Positions 25,201 through 40,154 of a DNA stretch of 64,000 bases are shown here, piece by piece; the first letter of the stretch is position 1, and every line of letters begins with the position of its first letter. Position numbers and translations under genes: made by a program. The stretch is from Thoreauomyces humboldtii (lineage: Eukaryota > Chytridiomycota > Chytridiomycetes > Spizellomycetales > Powellomycetaceae), in contig JADGJA010000005.1 of assembly GCA_027596035.1 (NCBI GenBank), positions 34,793 through 98,792 of the forward strand, in the 5' to 3' direction. The notes beneath the pieces are model-generated. The model saw nothing but the letters and a program-made list of their open reading frames with translations, made no database searches and was not told where the DNA came from.

Positions 25201-28074
25201 TCAGGATGCCCGTGATTGCACTCGAGAAACGCTCGTCAAGGTCGCTGTCCTTCTGGGACCTACCTTCTTTCCTTTTATCCTCAAAGAGCTTGAAGGCGCC
25301 CTGACGCGGGGTTATCAGCTGCATGTGCTCGGGTTCACGGTCCACTCTATTCTCATGAACCTCGTTCCTTTGCTGAAACCCGGCGATCTAGACCCATGCG
25401 TTGATCAAGTTGTTAGCGTCTGTGTGGCAGATATCTTCGGTGAGGCAGGAGCCGAACGGGAGGTCATGGAGCTCCGGGGAAAGATGCGAGAAATCAAGAC
25501 AACCAAGAGTTTCGATTCCCTTGAGCTCATCAGCAAGGCTATTTCGTTTAAGCTCACTGGGCGTATGCTACTCCCGCTGAAGGAGCTCATGCTCGAAACG
25601 AACAGCGCGCAAGTGACTCGCAAGATCGACGACATTTTCCGCCGACTGGCACTAGGACTCAACACCAACTCCAGCGTGGAAGATCGCGAGTTGATGGTGT
25701 TTGTTCACGAGCTGGTCACCGAGAACTTGCCTCTGTCGCAGTCTGCAGCACCACAAGTGAAGCGGAAATCGGCGGCCGAAAAGAACTTCACCGTTCAGCT
25801 CAAACGCGGAGACCCTCTCGAGCCCATTCGGTACTTCCAAGCTAACGCTCACATGTTCATCGAGTTTGGACTTTCGCTGCTTTTGACGGCTCTTCGATCA
25901 GAAAAGATCAGCACCCGCAATCCTCAGCACTTGAGCATGCTAGACCCTCTCGTCGAGTTACTTGGCCGATCCTTGTACTCGAAGCACAGTGGGGTCAGCA
26001 CCCAAGCTCTTCGAGTGCTCGCCATCATCGCCATCTCGCCGCTGCCCAGCCTGAAGCCCACCATGCCGATCATTGTCAGGCGTCTGTTCGACATCCTCGG
26101 CAAAAGCTTCACCGCCAATGAAGAGCTCACCAAAGCTACGTTCCGCCTGTTAACCCTCATCATCCGAGACTGCAAGTACGTGTCAATTAGCGAATCGCAG
26201 CTGATTCTCGTTCTCAACGTCGTGCGGCCCGATCTCGAGACTCAAGCCGCCGACCGTCAGGGTACGGCGTTCTCACTGATCCGTGCAATCCTCACCCGCA
26301 AAATCGTCGTCAAGGAAATGTACGACTTGATGGAGGTCGTGGCCAAAACCCTTGTCACAAGCCAGAGCTCGCAGGTCCGAGAACTGAGTCGTCAAGCGCA
26401 TGTCCAGTTCCTTCTGGAGTACCCTCAAGGCCCCAATCGCTTGAAGAAACAGATGACCTACCTGGTCAAAAACCTCTCGTATGACCACGAGAGTGGACGC
26501 GAATCAGTTTTGCAGATGCTCAACACGATTATTGTGAAGTTCTCGGACGCCGTTCTCTTCGAGTATGCCGACCTACTCTTCCTGGCTCTGGTCATGAGCC
26601 TGGTAAACGACGAATCAGCAAAGTGCCGTGCGCTTGCGGGCAAAATCATCTGCGAGCTCGTCCCTCGGCTCGATGCTACCCGCTTCGCCAAGGTTTTGGA
26701 ACTCATCGAGACATGGTTCCAGCAGGACCAGCAACCTCAACTTCAACGCACCGCTGCGCAAGTCTCTGGCCTTATTCTTGGCGCCGCCGGGGACCGGGAG
26801 CAGAAATGGATCCCAACTTTCCTTAGGCTTCTCGATCAAACTCTCGGCAAGGCTGTCCAGCGGCTTCGAGGCGCGGATGTCTTGGAGGGCGATGCCATGG
26901 ACGTGGACGAGAGCGATGACTCCTGGGAAACGTGCTACTACTCCTTGAACGCATTTCTGAAGGTGGTCACTGAACTCCCGGGCCTCACGTACAACTCCGC
27001 CGCCGAACCTGTATGGATCCACGTTCGGGCCCTCCTCCTGCACCCTCATCAATGGATCAGGATCGTCTGCAACCGGCTGCTCGGAGTATTCTTCCAGTCG
27101 GTTGATGCGAAGACACGCATCGTGGTCGGTGGGCAGTCCACAAAGCCGCACTCGCTGCTCGCCACCACTGAGGGCCTCAAGGAATTCGGTCACGCCCTGT
27201 CCTCTCAACTGGACTCGCACCTTTTGACGGCGGATCTGGCCAAGCAGATCGTCAAGAACATGTTCTTCATGGGCAAGTGCATGTACGAGCTGGACCAGAC
27301 GCTCGACGGTGCCAACGCTGCAGCTGGATCTGCAGCTGTTACCGCAGAACCCGAGGTCGACGAGGAGGACGACGAAGCGGCAGGCGATGATGTCGAGGAC
27401 GATCAGGTGGAAGAAGCCACTTCGGCGCCAAAACCGAGCTTCCAGCTTCTTCTTGCATTGTGTCGAAGGGTCGCATTCCTCTGCCGTGCCGATACCGCCA
27501 AGAAACGTGGACCTCTATTGGTACGTCCGCTTGAATCTTTGCCACTACACGCTGGTACTCTGTCTGATGTCTTTTGTCTTCGTATAGCGTCGAAGCGTCT
27601 TCCAATGGTTCGCTGCCATGACCAACTACATCCCTGCGCCAAAGATGAACCGATATCTCTTCCACATGATCTCGACGCTCTACCGCACGTCTAAAGACGA
27701 GTCCGCCAAGGGCGCAGATGCTGGTAAGATCGTAACGTCTCTGTCTTTAGCCCAGGACATCCACACTCAACGTTTTTGTTCGTCTTGCATCAGATGAGCT
27801 TCGACTCCTGGCCGACGAGGTGCTGGGAATGATCCGCAAGCACGTGGGCACGGTCGAGTACCTGGAAATGTACAACAAGGTGCATCTGCGAGTACAGGAG
27901 GTCCGTCGGGAGCGCAAGGCCCAGCGAAGCATCCAGGCCGTCGTGGACCCCGAAGCCCGAGCGAAGCGTCGTGTCCAGAAGAACGACATGAAGCGCGGGA
28001 GTCGCAAGCGAAAGGCGGAGGAGTTTGCTCAGAAGAAGGTCAAGCTCGGCATCTCCAAGAAGATCCGTCACTAG
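19206..28074 (+). CDS. UTP20: UTP20, U3 snoRNP / small-subunit processome component
   Basis: Giant HEAT/ARM-repeat protein of the 90S pre-ribosome needed for 18S rRNA processing in the nucleolus. Exon 1 (19206-19262) reads MEDATVKGLNTTEGTNRFR. Several small exons follow (YQSFRERVKSVKIDVTHRV from 19334; FTQFLRDVRPLSSSLVQLL; FIRRFAAEAFGSLLRKLPKD), then one exon of about 6.4 kb (about 21076-27521). Two last exons carry FQWFAAMTNYIPAPKMNRYL and a Lys/Arg-rich tail (RKAEEFAQKKVKLGISKKIR) ending at 28074. The DRIM/UTP20 features are FVDGIARWQDLNC-type N-terminal repeats, helical repeats throughout, an acidic insert near 24860-24960, and a basic nucleolar-type C-terminus. Total is about 2,600 residues, close to yeast (about 2,500). 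Open reading frame upstream of about 21076 in the big exon's frame is intron read-through. Confidence 0.95.
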
Positions 28075-28344
28075 AGGCTTGTTCTCCTATCCTATACAGT
28101 TTTGTTCTTAGATCTTATTTATATAGCGCTAGCTCTCCAAAATCTTGAGTTATTATCCATTTCGACATGTCTGGATGGAAAGCAGTTCGATTGTACCGCG
28201 TGCGAGTGATACATGATAGCAGATAGGGAGGCTGCGGCCTCTCACATAAACCCTTTGATTGGTACAGCTATGGAAAAAAAGCCTCCTTATTCTTTCGAGA
28301 TGAAAATGCAGATGTAGGGAATGGTTGTTCAGGGGTCCTAAATT
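28075..28344. terminator. Convergent 3' ends, UTP20 / transhydrogenase
   Basis: A/T-rich 270 bases between two stops, presumably carrying both polyadenylation regions. No canonical AATAAA is obvious. Confidence 0.35.
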
Positions 28345-30111
28345 CTAGTACAAAGTGTACGACTGCTCGACGAGCCTCTCAATAACCTCAAAGTCGACGG
28401 GTCGGGGAGACATCTTGGTTACTCGGTGCTGGGGCAAGGTTCCTTCCACGATCATGTTCGTGTCCTCCTTGGTGTAGCCGAGGGCCGAGATACCATTGGG
28501 CACATCGAGCGTATGCAGGAACTTGCGGAGGGCGTCGGAGAGGATGGGTCCGGCGTCGGCCAGCTTGGCGTTCGAAACGTCCGCACCGAAAAGCGCGGCA
28601 GCTTCAAGGTGACGCTCGGGGCATGCGGGAGCGGTCCACTTGAAGACGGCGGGTGAGGTGACTGCCACCGAAATACCGTGAGGAATGATGTTGTGATCGA
28701 CGTTGTATCCCTTGTGCTTGTAGTTCTTGTTGCCGCCCGCGATGGGGTACGACATGCCATGGCAGAGATGAACGCCAGCGTTTCCGAATCCGATACCCGC
28801 AAAGGTCGAGGCCAGAATCATCTGCTCCTGAGCCGAGTGATCGTCGGGACGCTTGTAAGCGCGAGGAAGGTTGTCGATGCACATCTTGAGCGCCTTGAGC
28901 GACCACATATCCGAGATAGGGTTGGACCCCTGGTACGCGGGGCGGAGGTTCGGGTTGGTGGGACGGGGCGTACGCTCGTTGTAAGGAATGGCGGTGTACG
29001 ACTCGAGAGAATGGCTGAATGCAACAGAAGTTAGTTGAAGAACGCTTGCGATAGATGCATAAGAAAAGCGTTCACCAAAGGACGTCAAGACCGCTGGCAA
29101 CGTGAACCTGGGGAGGCATGGTGCGGGTGTTGAGAGGATCGACAATACCAAGGAAGGGCTTCAAGGAACGGTGCGCGATGCCCGTCTTGAAGTTCTGAGG
29201 CTTGTAGTCGAAGATGGCAACGCCGGTCGTCTCCGAGCCAGTTCCCGCGGTAGTCGGGACTGATGCATGTTCACGACGGTCAACTAAGAAGACTTGTCTG
29301 CGAAACTCAAGCGCGGACCCACTCACCCGCGATAAGGGGACGGACAGGGTTGTAGACAGGCTTTCCGCGACCAATTGGCGAGTTGACGAAGGCCAAGAAG
29401 TCCTCTTCGGGGTGGCAAAGGTACAAGTTGGCTGCCTTTGCCGTGTCAATAACGGAACCACCTCCGACAGCGATGAACGTGTCGGGCTTCTCCTTGCGGA
29501 CGAAGTCGATGGCGGCCTGGAAGGACCCGTCGGTGGGTTCCACGCGAACCTTGTCGTAGACGACGTAGTTCACACCGGCATCCTTGAGGGACTGGAGGAC
29601 GGTGTGAACGGGTTGCAGACGAGCCACATTGGCGTCCGTAAACACGACGACTGAAAGAAGGGAAAGAGATCTCAGGGTCTGCCAGTTGCGAAGCAAGAAA
29701 AAAAAGATATACTACGCCACGTACCTTTCTTGGACTTCATGTTAGCGCAATCCATGCCGACCTCTCTGGTGACACCCTTTCCGTATCGGATGGTCGAGGT
29801 GGCCATCTCGAACGCATAGTCGGCCTCCTCCTTTGCAGTGGAGTAAGCCTTGAGGTGGTGACGCTCGGGATTCGCGGTGGACGGACCGTGGCTGTGCGAG
29901 TGGTTGTGCGAAGCGTTGGTGCAACCGGGAGCTGTTCAGGACTTTAAGCGTAAGCGTGGATGATCCTTGCACCGAATGGGCTCGGCGCAACAGGCCTCAT
30001 ACCGTGACGCTTCAAGACCTTGCTGACAGCGGGAGCGTGGCAAGGGCATCGAGCACCAGCGGCCGTGACGGCGCTCATGACACCCCAAACCGCAGCACGA
30101 GTAGTTGCCAT
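28345..30111 (-). CDS. Hydroxyacid-oxoacid transhydrogenase, mitochondrial (ADHFE1-type iron alcohol dehydrogenase)
   Basis: Group III iron-dependent dehydrogenase, which in animals converts 4-hydroxybutyrate with 2-oxoglutarate to succinate semialdehyde and 2-hydroxyglutarate. Start MATTRAAVWGVMSAVTAAGA at 30111 looks like a mitochondrial presequence. After an intron comes an unusual His-rich segment (SHNHSHSHG). The body is complete: FEMATSTIRYGKGVTREVG, KPDTFIAVGGGSVIDTAKAA (NAD binding), VPTTAGTGSETTGVAIFD, and metal-ligand His in GNAGVHLCHGMSYPIAGG and DHNIIPHG. It ends LVEQSYTLY. Five exons. TAGTGSETTGVAIFD separates this subfamily from short bacterial alcohol dehydrogenases. The exact substrate in fungi is inferred. 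Confidence 0.9.
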
Positions 30112-30660
30112 TGTGTGTAGGTATGAAGATGGGGATGCGAGAGGTCTACAAGGAGAACCCAGGTAAGGACGGAGGACGTGCGGTACAACCCAGTGACCCT
30201 TGCATGCTATCCTCCAGACGGATGACGCATGCTGACATGCTCTCCCACTTCCTACCTTTGCCGTGTGAACGAGATGCAGGAAATGCCGAAAGAACCGGTT
30301 GCGTTCTTGAGGAGGGGACTGCGAGGGGATAAACAACCACCACCACCTCCTCGCGTGACTCTTCCTGACGGGTTCTGCCTGTCGAACCTGGCTGTGTATA
30401 CCACGAACCTGGTACCTGTCGAACCTGGCTGTGTATACCACGACCCTGGTACCAACCACGACCCACGACCCAGGTCACCCGCAATGCCCGCATCCGAGGT
30501 CCCAAAGGCTCAACCGGTTCCGTGCTCCATGGTCGTCAAGTACAGTATTGTCAGAGGGCGGTGCGGCACAATTACATGATGCCTTGGGCTCCTTCTGCTT
30601 GTCGTTCCATTGTGCTTACGTTCGGCAGTAAATTGCAGTTCTATTATGCAGATATTAAGT
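30112..30660. other. Intergenic, transhydrogenase promoter and PRA1 3' flank
   Basis: About 550 bases between two minus-strand genes. It contains the 37-base tandem repeat listed separately. The overlapping frames here translate the repeat and are not credible genes. Confidence 0.5.
30378..30451. repeat. Tandem direct repeat, 37-base period
   Basis: Two near-identical units beginning CCTGTCGAACCTGGCTGTG start at 30378 and 30415. Each ends near a GGTACC. They lie 270-340 bases upstream of the transhydrogenase start. Degenerate (C/G)ACCC copies continue to about 30475. Confidence 0.85.
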
Positions 30661-31672
30661 TCACACGGTTTCCTCAAACTCAGAGGCAACCGGTGGATCT
30701 AAGAATCCGGCGTGGGTGAAGATGATCGCCGCGGCGACAGCCATGAGCCAAAAGATGGTCCCCGTTGCTCCGCTGAACCACACGAACAGCAAGGCTGTGA
30801 AACCGAACACGGGCCACAGTTGCGTTGGCGTCACTTGGACTGATTGCGACGACCGGGGTAAGAAGCGCAATGAGAACCAACACGATGCTTCTCGACCAGG
30901 TGAGGGACAAGGGCAGGGCATACAACTCACCTCCGATGACGGGAAGGGTCGTAGGTTGGTTGGCAGGGAGGCTTGTGATGAATTTGAATCCTGCAAGCAC
31001 GTATACGATGGTTATGAGGAGCCATAGGTTACTGAACAGCAGATAGGCCGCCAGGATCAGGGTGATGAGGATGTAATTGTTCTGTCGGGAAGCGGGAAGA
31101 GAGATGAAGGTTAACGACAATCCTTTCTTGCTCCTTGCGCAAAGGGGCTCAGATATCTCACGAACAGAGATGCAGCACTCACTTGGAAGTATACTAAGTT
31201 GTGATTCAAGCGGGCCGTCCAGACTGAGATGGTCCAAAGGAAACGTGGGCGAGTTAGCCTGGCCACGGCATGACGGTACGTGCTACAACGCCAAAGTTTT
31301 CGTATTGCTCAAGTGAGTCGTCCGTTTCCCAATGTACCGGTACTTTCGCATCTTCGATCCGTTGGAAACTTCACGATGCGTGCTCGTCGTTCCCCCCTCG
31401 CGATCAATGGTCCAACGCCTGACAATTGCCCGGTCCCGAGTTGGAACTTACCACTGACATTAGCAGGCTTGCTAATGCGAGTTTTGTCAAAGAAGTCATT
31501 GAGAGGCTTCAGGCTCGCTAGTCGCCCACGCGTGCTTTCTTTAACAGTCTGCCACGTCGCCGGATCTTTTGAGTTGTGTGCAGTAGAGATCAGCAGACTT
31601 GAACGGAACTTTTTGTGCATTTCGTTTCTCACCGACTCGGACATAGCTGGCCACGGATGCAGCAGTTTCCAT
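30661..31672 (-). CDS. PRA1-family prenylated Rab acceptor
   Basis: Integral Golgi/ER protein that binds prenylated Rab GTPases and helps their membrane recruitment (yeast Yip3, human PRA1). Start METAASVASYVRVDPATWQ at 31672, using a 5' splice at GTGAGAAACG. The family signature RPLNDFF-like text is present (SLKPLNDFFDKTRISKPANVSG), followed by a LNHNLVYFQ-type exon. Four membrane segments follow: NNYILITLILAAYLLFSNLW, LLITIVYVLAGFKFI, a TW-S-R-S-I-V-L-type segment, and FGFTALLFVWFSGATGTIFW with LMAVAAAIIFTHAGF. It ends EFEETV at 30661. Five exons or so; some junctions are approximate. The C-terminal acidic tail resembles other PRA1 proteins. Confidence 0.85.
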
Positions 31673-31980
31673 TATCCCTCGTTGTAAGTTGAAAGGTGAA
31701 CAGTGCAAAGCAAAGAAGATGCGATTATATATTGCAGAATGCAAGCAAGTGGGCGCAGTCCGCTGCAGCGGCAAGGTGCGGAGTCATTTCTTTCGACACG
31801 TCGACGCATTCCGCAAACCTCTCCCGACCCAAAGGCCAGACCAAAGCAGTCCAGTTGAATCCAGTCCAAAGTCTATAAAGTACGTGTATAGCCAAAGTGA
31901 GATGGAACACCATTAATATCAAAAGAACACGGTATCGAAGAAGCCTGACACTGAGAAAGAGGGACGTCCAGCGTCCCTTA
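31673..31980. other. Intergenic, PRA1 promoter / RIC1 3' flank
   Basis: About 308 bases with no gene or repeat that I can support. Confidence 0.45.
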
Positions 31981-34900
31981 CTAGTTCCTCGGGCCGGAAG
32001 CAGGCGTCACCTTGAATGCTCCCAGAACGTCACGATACCGATCTCCGTCGGGACCTTGGTAAGTCGAAACGAAAATCTTTAGCGTTGGAAGAAAAGCAAG
32101 CGAAAAAACTGACCTCACCATGAATGCCCGACAAGAAACGCACAACCTCGTTGCCAGTCTGCCATCATGACCACGGTTTTGCTGTCAGTCATCCATTTCC
32201 TGACGGCCAAAATATATCCGTAATTTCAGCATACCTCATGGTCCCGCAAATCTCGGGCCCTATGCAGTAGCTCATCGGCCATCTACATTCGAGAACGGCA
32301 ACAACTTAGCTGCGGGAATCGATTAGGGTAGCCACTGATCTGGCATTGGACCATACCTGAACGCTGGTCTCAATCGCCAGCAAAGATTGTGCGATGACGA
32401 GGTACGATGCCGCAGACCTTAACGCTCCGGTATCCAAGGATTTCTGCGCGGATTAACTTCGTCAAGGTGATCTCTGGGAGGCAATGTCGTACAATATGCA
32501 CCTGAAATAAGGCCACCGGATCGCCGACACGTTCAAAGAAGAAAGGCCATGTCGAAGCCTCAGTCTTTCTCGCACACTGAACAATAATATCCGGGTGTGT
32601 GGGAAACATGTAAAGCAGTTGAACAGCGCGTGAGAGAGGTGACGATTCTACATAACGGAAGTTGTCGCAATAAGCACTCCTTTCAGTGTTTGAAGAACCG
32701 GATGATTTCCACGGGATCGCATGCGTACCATCTTGTGGATCTGAGGAATGATCGGATTCGTTTTCCAAGGCTTTATGGAGAAGAAGTTCGAGCACGTGCT
32801 CAAAGTATGGAAGGTGGGCGAACGCGCTCGCAAATTCAGCCGCGTCGTCTACGGCACTGAAAGACCGCTGGAATCAGGGTATGCGAGCATATGTGCAGTT
32901 TGCCTTGACCAGGAAAAAAGACGCTACCTACCCATCTGTCAGCTGGTGTCGGATCAAAGTATGCAAGAAGAGGAGGTTCTTGAGAAGGAAGAAGATTACT
33001 ATATCTGTCAGCGATGCGGTGTCGTGTCTAGTCCTCTGGACTCTATACCTTGACGTCCACGCGATAAAGGCAGCAGTCCAGGTTCGACCGAGTTGAAACC
33101 TGCTCCTCCACGCCAGCGACCACGCCTTTGTGCAGCATCACAGCTAAAGGCAAGTTAGGACCATGCAGTCGATTGCGATTGATGCGTGATCTGAACTGTC
33201 ACCTACTAAGAGGATAGAAGTCTACTTCAAGACTGAGTATTTCAGCGAGGTCCGCCCGCGGCTGCCATGGGCCTACTGATGCTGTTTTGCCTACGCCTGC
33301 GAGGTTTGTCCACAGCTGTGGAGGAACAGAAGTTAGGTGAAAGTACTAAGCACCCCGATAATTGCTCCTCCCTTATTTGGAATACCTTCAAATGCGAAGC
33401 ATCGTAAGCCCAGAGTGCATTCGCAAGGTCAGATTTCCGATCTGGAGCGCGTGACGCCCAGAAGCACTCAACACGATCAGCGAGACCGAGCATTTCCCAT
33501 TCTTGGCTTGCCTAGAGAGCACCAAATCAGCGATCATTGCGATCAGCAAGATCGACTTCCGGAAGTGCGTACCGTCTCGCGAAGAATGCTCAGCTCTCCC
33601 CGATTCAAGATGAGGATGGGCGCTTCCTTAACATCTTTCGCTGTCCCAGCGGCTGGCGTGAAAACAGTCAGAAAATATGCGCCGGCGAGTAAGTGAAAGT
33701 GACATACCACCAGGTGGATACCAGGCAACGGCGCGAACAGCGTAAGGAGTAGATATGACTCCGTCCAAAGAAATTTGTTGCTCTAACGCGAGTGTAATGC
33801 CGGTAGCTTCTTTGCATGACCAAGTCAGTATAGAGGTGTACCCTAGCGGCATTTCAAGATGTAAAATAGTGGTACCTGTATGCGAGATAACATAATGCTG
33901 CATGACGTTTCCAGTGGTGTAAACCAGGAGGTGGGTCTCGAAAATACTCATCGCAACCGGAGGCTTAGCAAGCTGTTGTGAATGCACCAGTTGCGTCGTG
34001 CTCAGGTTGCTCTCGCGCGAAAAAAAGCGAATCTGCAATCCGAAAAGTGTGAATCGTTAGGAATGACTGGGTCACGCTTATTTGAAGTCATGTATCATAC
34101 GTCGTATGTATCAGTCTCGTGGTCGTGACAGCCAGCAATCAAAAGATTTCGGTACCACATCATTCCTCCTATTACCGAAAAACTCTGCTCCTACTCAACG
34201 AAGTATGTAAGTAAATCACCTAGTTACAATCGCAGCGATCCCATACCATTTCTTCTGACTCGCACCTGCTGTTCGTTTCCAAAAAGCTTCCAGCGATTTG
34301 TAAGTGTGCTGTAGTGCGCAAGACCTCGTGATCCCGCGATGGCAAGGTAGTTTCCAGTTGGGCTACTTATAGCAAACTATGAACCGACCGTGAGATTTGG
34401 CTAGCGCATCTGTTAGGTATTGAATCACACCTTGATTGGCCAGTTTTGCGTAATGTACATCGCCGGTATTTGAATCGACAGACTATGCGACGACCCAAGA
34501 TTTGCCATCTCGGAGTCCCACGAGTCACCTTCGTATATAGTGATCTTGTCATCGTGGACCAAGAGAATGCTCCTTTTGTTATCCTATTATGGCAACAGAT
34601 CTTCATTCGCAGCTCAAAGCGAATGAGAAACTTAGTGAAGGGCGTACCTGCACGTCGCATGAGGTGAGCGCAGACTTTGCGAAGGGCAGAACGTAGATAT
34701 CCGTCATGGGTACTACGTAGCGAGGGAGCAGTCAGTTCTGGAAAGCCGATAAGCGGTTTCCTGTTCTTCATACTGTCGTCGTTTCCAACTGTCGGTAATA
34801 CAAGGAGCTCAAAATCTCCTAGGCCCCAAGCCTAACATGGCACAGTCAGGGTGCGACGCCAAAGACAAACTGTCCACTTTTCTTTTACTTGCCATCGTGC

Positions 34901-36230
34901 GAACACCATGCCGGTATATTTCCACAAAAGTCTGCGAATTGTCAGACCTGTCGGAGTCATTTCCATCTTCCGAAAGTGGGCTTGTAAGGAGACGGCCATA
35001 AACGCTCCAGACAGACAGACCCCCAGCAAGCCATCCGACTGCCAGCGCATGGCCATCGTGCGACCACGTTAGGCAACTGACCGGCCCAAGGTCCGACGAT
35101 CCTTGGCCGCGCTCTGAAGGATCCAAGACGCAGCTGTGCGAATATTGAAGTTCGCTCCCATCGTCGCTAAGAGAATAGACGAGCACTCCGCCATTTCGGG
35201 TGCCCAGGGCGATAAGAGAAAACTTGGAGTTTATGGCCACGCACAGGGCTTTCGGCGTTTTCGCATCTGGCACGTAGAAGCATGACCCAGTCCAACCACT
35301 CTCGTTCTGAGCGCCTTGCTGGATACTGCGTGGGCGAGCTTGACGCTGAGCTACATATGCGGCTCCCGCTGCGGTCACCCAGCAATGGAACGTTCCGAAA
35401 TCACTGACGACCATCTCCTTGAGCCCGCTTTCTTCACGACGGAAGAAATCCGACTGAGCCAGGTCGACGATTCCATCCAGATTCACCTCACCGTCCCACG
35501 AGAGTGACAAAATCGTTGAGGATCCGATGATGCAGAGTAGAAGTTCTGCCTGTAGTCCGACGCCACACTGGATGCCATCGTCGAGTTCCAGCGCAACGCG
35601 AAAACGAAGTGCCTGGCTAGGAATTCCGCGAGCTTCGCCTGGGCCGGTTACAAAATGATGCGCCGTTGTGAACTGGAGCTCGTACAGGCTGCCTTGCAGA
35701 TCATACAGATCGTAAAAGTGAAGGTATCCTTTGTTCGTCTATCGAGCGGGTGCTTCAGCAAGTGCATCTTTGCCTTGATATCAGACCGATCTCTCGGAGC
35801 CTTACCGCTACTACCACGCAAGTTCCATCTGGTTTCCAGAATATATCTGTATTCTCGCCATCTTCGACGATCGTCGACTGAGATCGCTCCACCACAGACA
35901 GAAGGACTGCCGGCTGTACTCCCCAGAGACAACGGCAAAATGAATATTAAAGATGGCCGCGGACCGCCACCTTTCATAAAACATTTAAGCAGCATGGCCA
36001 TTCAATGGCCAGGTCAGACTTACCCTGGCTGACCACAGGTAGACTGCGTCTTCAGAGATGGCCACGAACAAGGGCCGGCCAGGGCAATGCTTCAGAGAGA
36101 CCAACGACCTGGGAGGACTGACGTTCTCGAAGGTAGCGCCATTTTCACCAGGAAGAGGCGATCCGGTCCGCACGTCGGTGCAGGAAGGTGCGGTTAAGAT
36201 ACGTGCGCTTGACTGTGCATGGAAGTACAT
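31981..36230 (-). CDS. RIC1: RIC1, subunit of the Ric1-Rgp1 guanine-nucleotide exchange factor
   Basis: With Rgp1 it activates the Rab Ypt6/Rab6 for endosome-to-Golgi traffic. Start [17 protein letters not shown] at 36230 matches the MYWP-x-x-x-A-R-x-L start of the family. N-terminal WD40-like exons carry [20 protein letters not shown] with [11 protein letters not shown], and the diagnostic block [20 protein letters not shown] then [16 protein letters not shown] (about 34950-35090). C-terminal RIC1-domain text is [14 protein letters not shown] (about 32750-32795) and [20 protein letters not shown] (about 32580-32640). It ends [13 protein letters not shown] at 31981. Many small exons with short introns; I resolved the frame in most but not all. 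It is divergent from SEC18, another traffic gene, across about 1 kb containing the assembly gap. Confidence 0.88.
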
Positions 36231-36845
36231 GCTCCTGCTTGGAAGATGGGATCTCGTGAGGCAAGGAAAGTCGAGGGGGAAGATGCATTTTCGATAGTGG
36301 CCCTGACTCACGCCGAGTTTGCGTCGCGAACACGCTACCAAGTCCTTGACATGCTAATCATGCGTAAAAGTCACTGGGTCTGAGCCCATCTTCCACTACC
36401 CGTTCAGCCGAGGCGGCTTGGAGCTAGCAAGAAGTCTCCAGTACCGGTAGTAGGTTGTTCATATTTCTTCGTCCCGTTGGGTTACCGTTCGGCCTTAAAT
36501 TTCCCGAGACCAAAGGGTAGGCATTTCCGTCGGGAGGCTTCTCATAACTTAGCACTACTCAGCTCACTGGCGTACCATCGGTACCTGGTGCTGCCTCTGT
36601 CGCACCTTATGATGACATGCCGGCGACAGACTCTGGTCTGAAATCTAGAGGATAAAAGAAATGCATACTTGCTGCACGACTCGCTCTGCAGACCTGTACA
36701 CCCAAGAGACGACTCTTTCAGCTCTTTACGTTCCGTAATGCTGCTGGTGACTTGCTTCGGCTCATTCCCGTGATCATTTCGACCAGGTAGTACCGGTACT
36801 TTCACTGATAACACTGCAACCTCGTAGCCGTTGGGGGGGGGGGGG

Positions 36846-36981
36846 TGACCGAGCGCGCACCGAGCGTATAGCGAAAAGCGTGGTTTCGACAGCTAAACCT
36901 TTTTGGCACGGACTCCATACACCCACCCACCCCCCGGTTGTTGTTTACCGTACACGTATTTAGTCNNNNNNNNNNCCCCCG

Positions 36982-37013
<32 letters not shown>

Positions 37014-37131
37014 ACCGAGCGCGGACCGAGCGTCTATCGAAAAGCGTGGATTCGACAGCTCATCCTGTTTGTCACGGACTGCCTACAGCCAGCCTCCAGC
37101 CGCTTCTTCTTTACCGTACACGTATATAGTC
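36846..37131. repeat. Diverged direct duplication of about 120 bases flanking the N gap
   Basis: Copy 1 (36846-36965) and copy 2 (37014-37131) share CCGAGCG-x-ACCGAGCGT, GCGAAAAGCGTGG-x-TTCGACAGCT and TTTACCGTACACGTAT-TAGTC, with scattered mismatches (roughly 15-20 percent by eye). Copy 1 is preceded by a G run and copy 2 by a C run. It is either a true tandem duplication or two haplotypes wrongly joined at the gap. Confidence 0.8.
36966..36975. other. Assembly gap (10 N)
   Basis: Ten Ns between the two copies of the duplicated block and next to a long C homopolymer. The true length is unknown. Confidence 0.99.
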
Positions 37132-37250
37132 CACCCTCCAGCTCCCAGGCTCGGCATCTTCGAACTTGTTCACATTGCTTCCCGCGTTCGTCCCTCCCTC
37201 CACTTCGGAACCCGAAACGACAACCGAATCACCTGTTCAAGTCCCGCCAG

Positions 37251-40154
<2,904 letters not shown>

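Larger units (their letters stand above)
36231..37250. promoter_or_regulatory. Divergent RIC1 / SEC18 promoter region with assembly gap and duplicated block
   Basis: About 1 kb of non-coding DNA. It includes a palindrome GTACCGGTAC at 36790-36799, a G13 run (36833-36845), the N gap (36966-36975), a C32 run (36982-37013) and two diverged copies of a block of about 120 bases. The part nearest SEC18 is CT-rich. Confidence 0.55.

Noticed and set aside
30378..30451. Direct repeats considered as a CRISPR array
   Set aside because: Eukaryotic context, two contiguous units without spacers; a simple tandem duplication.
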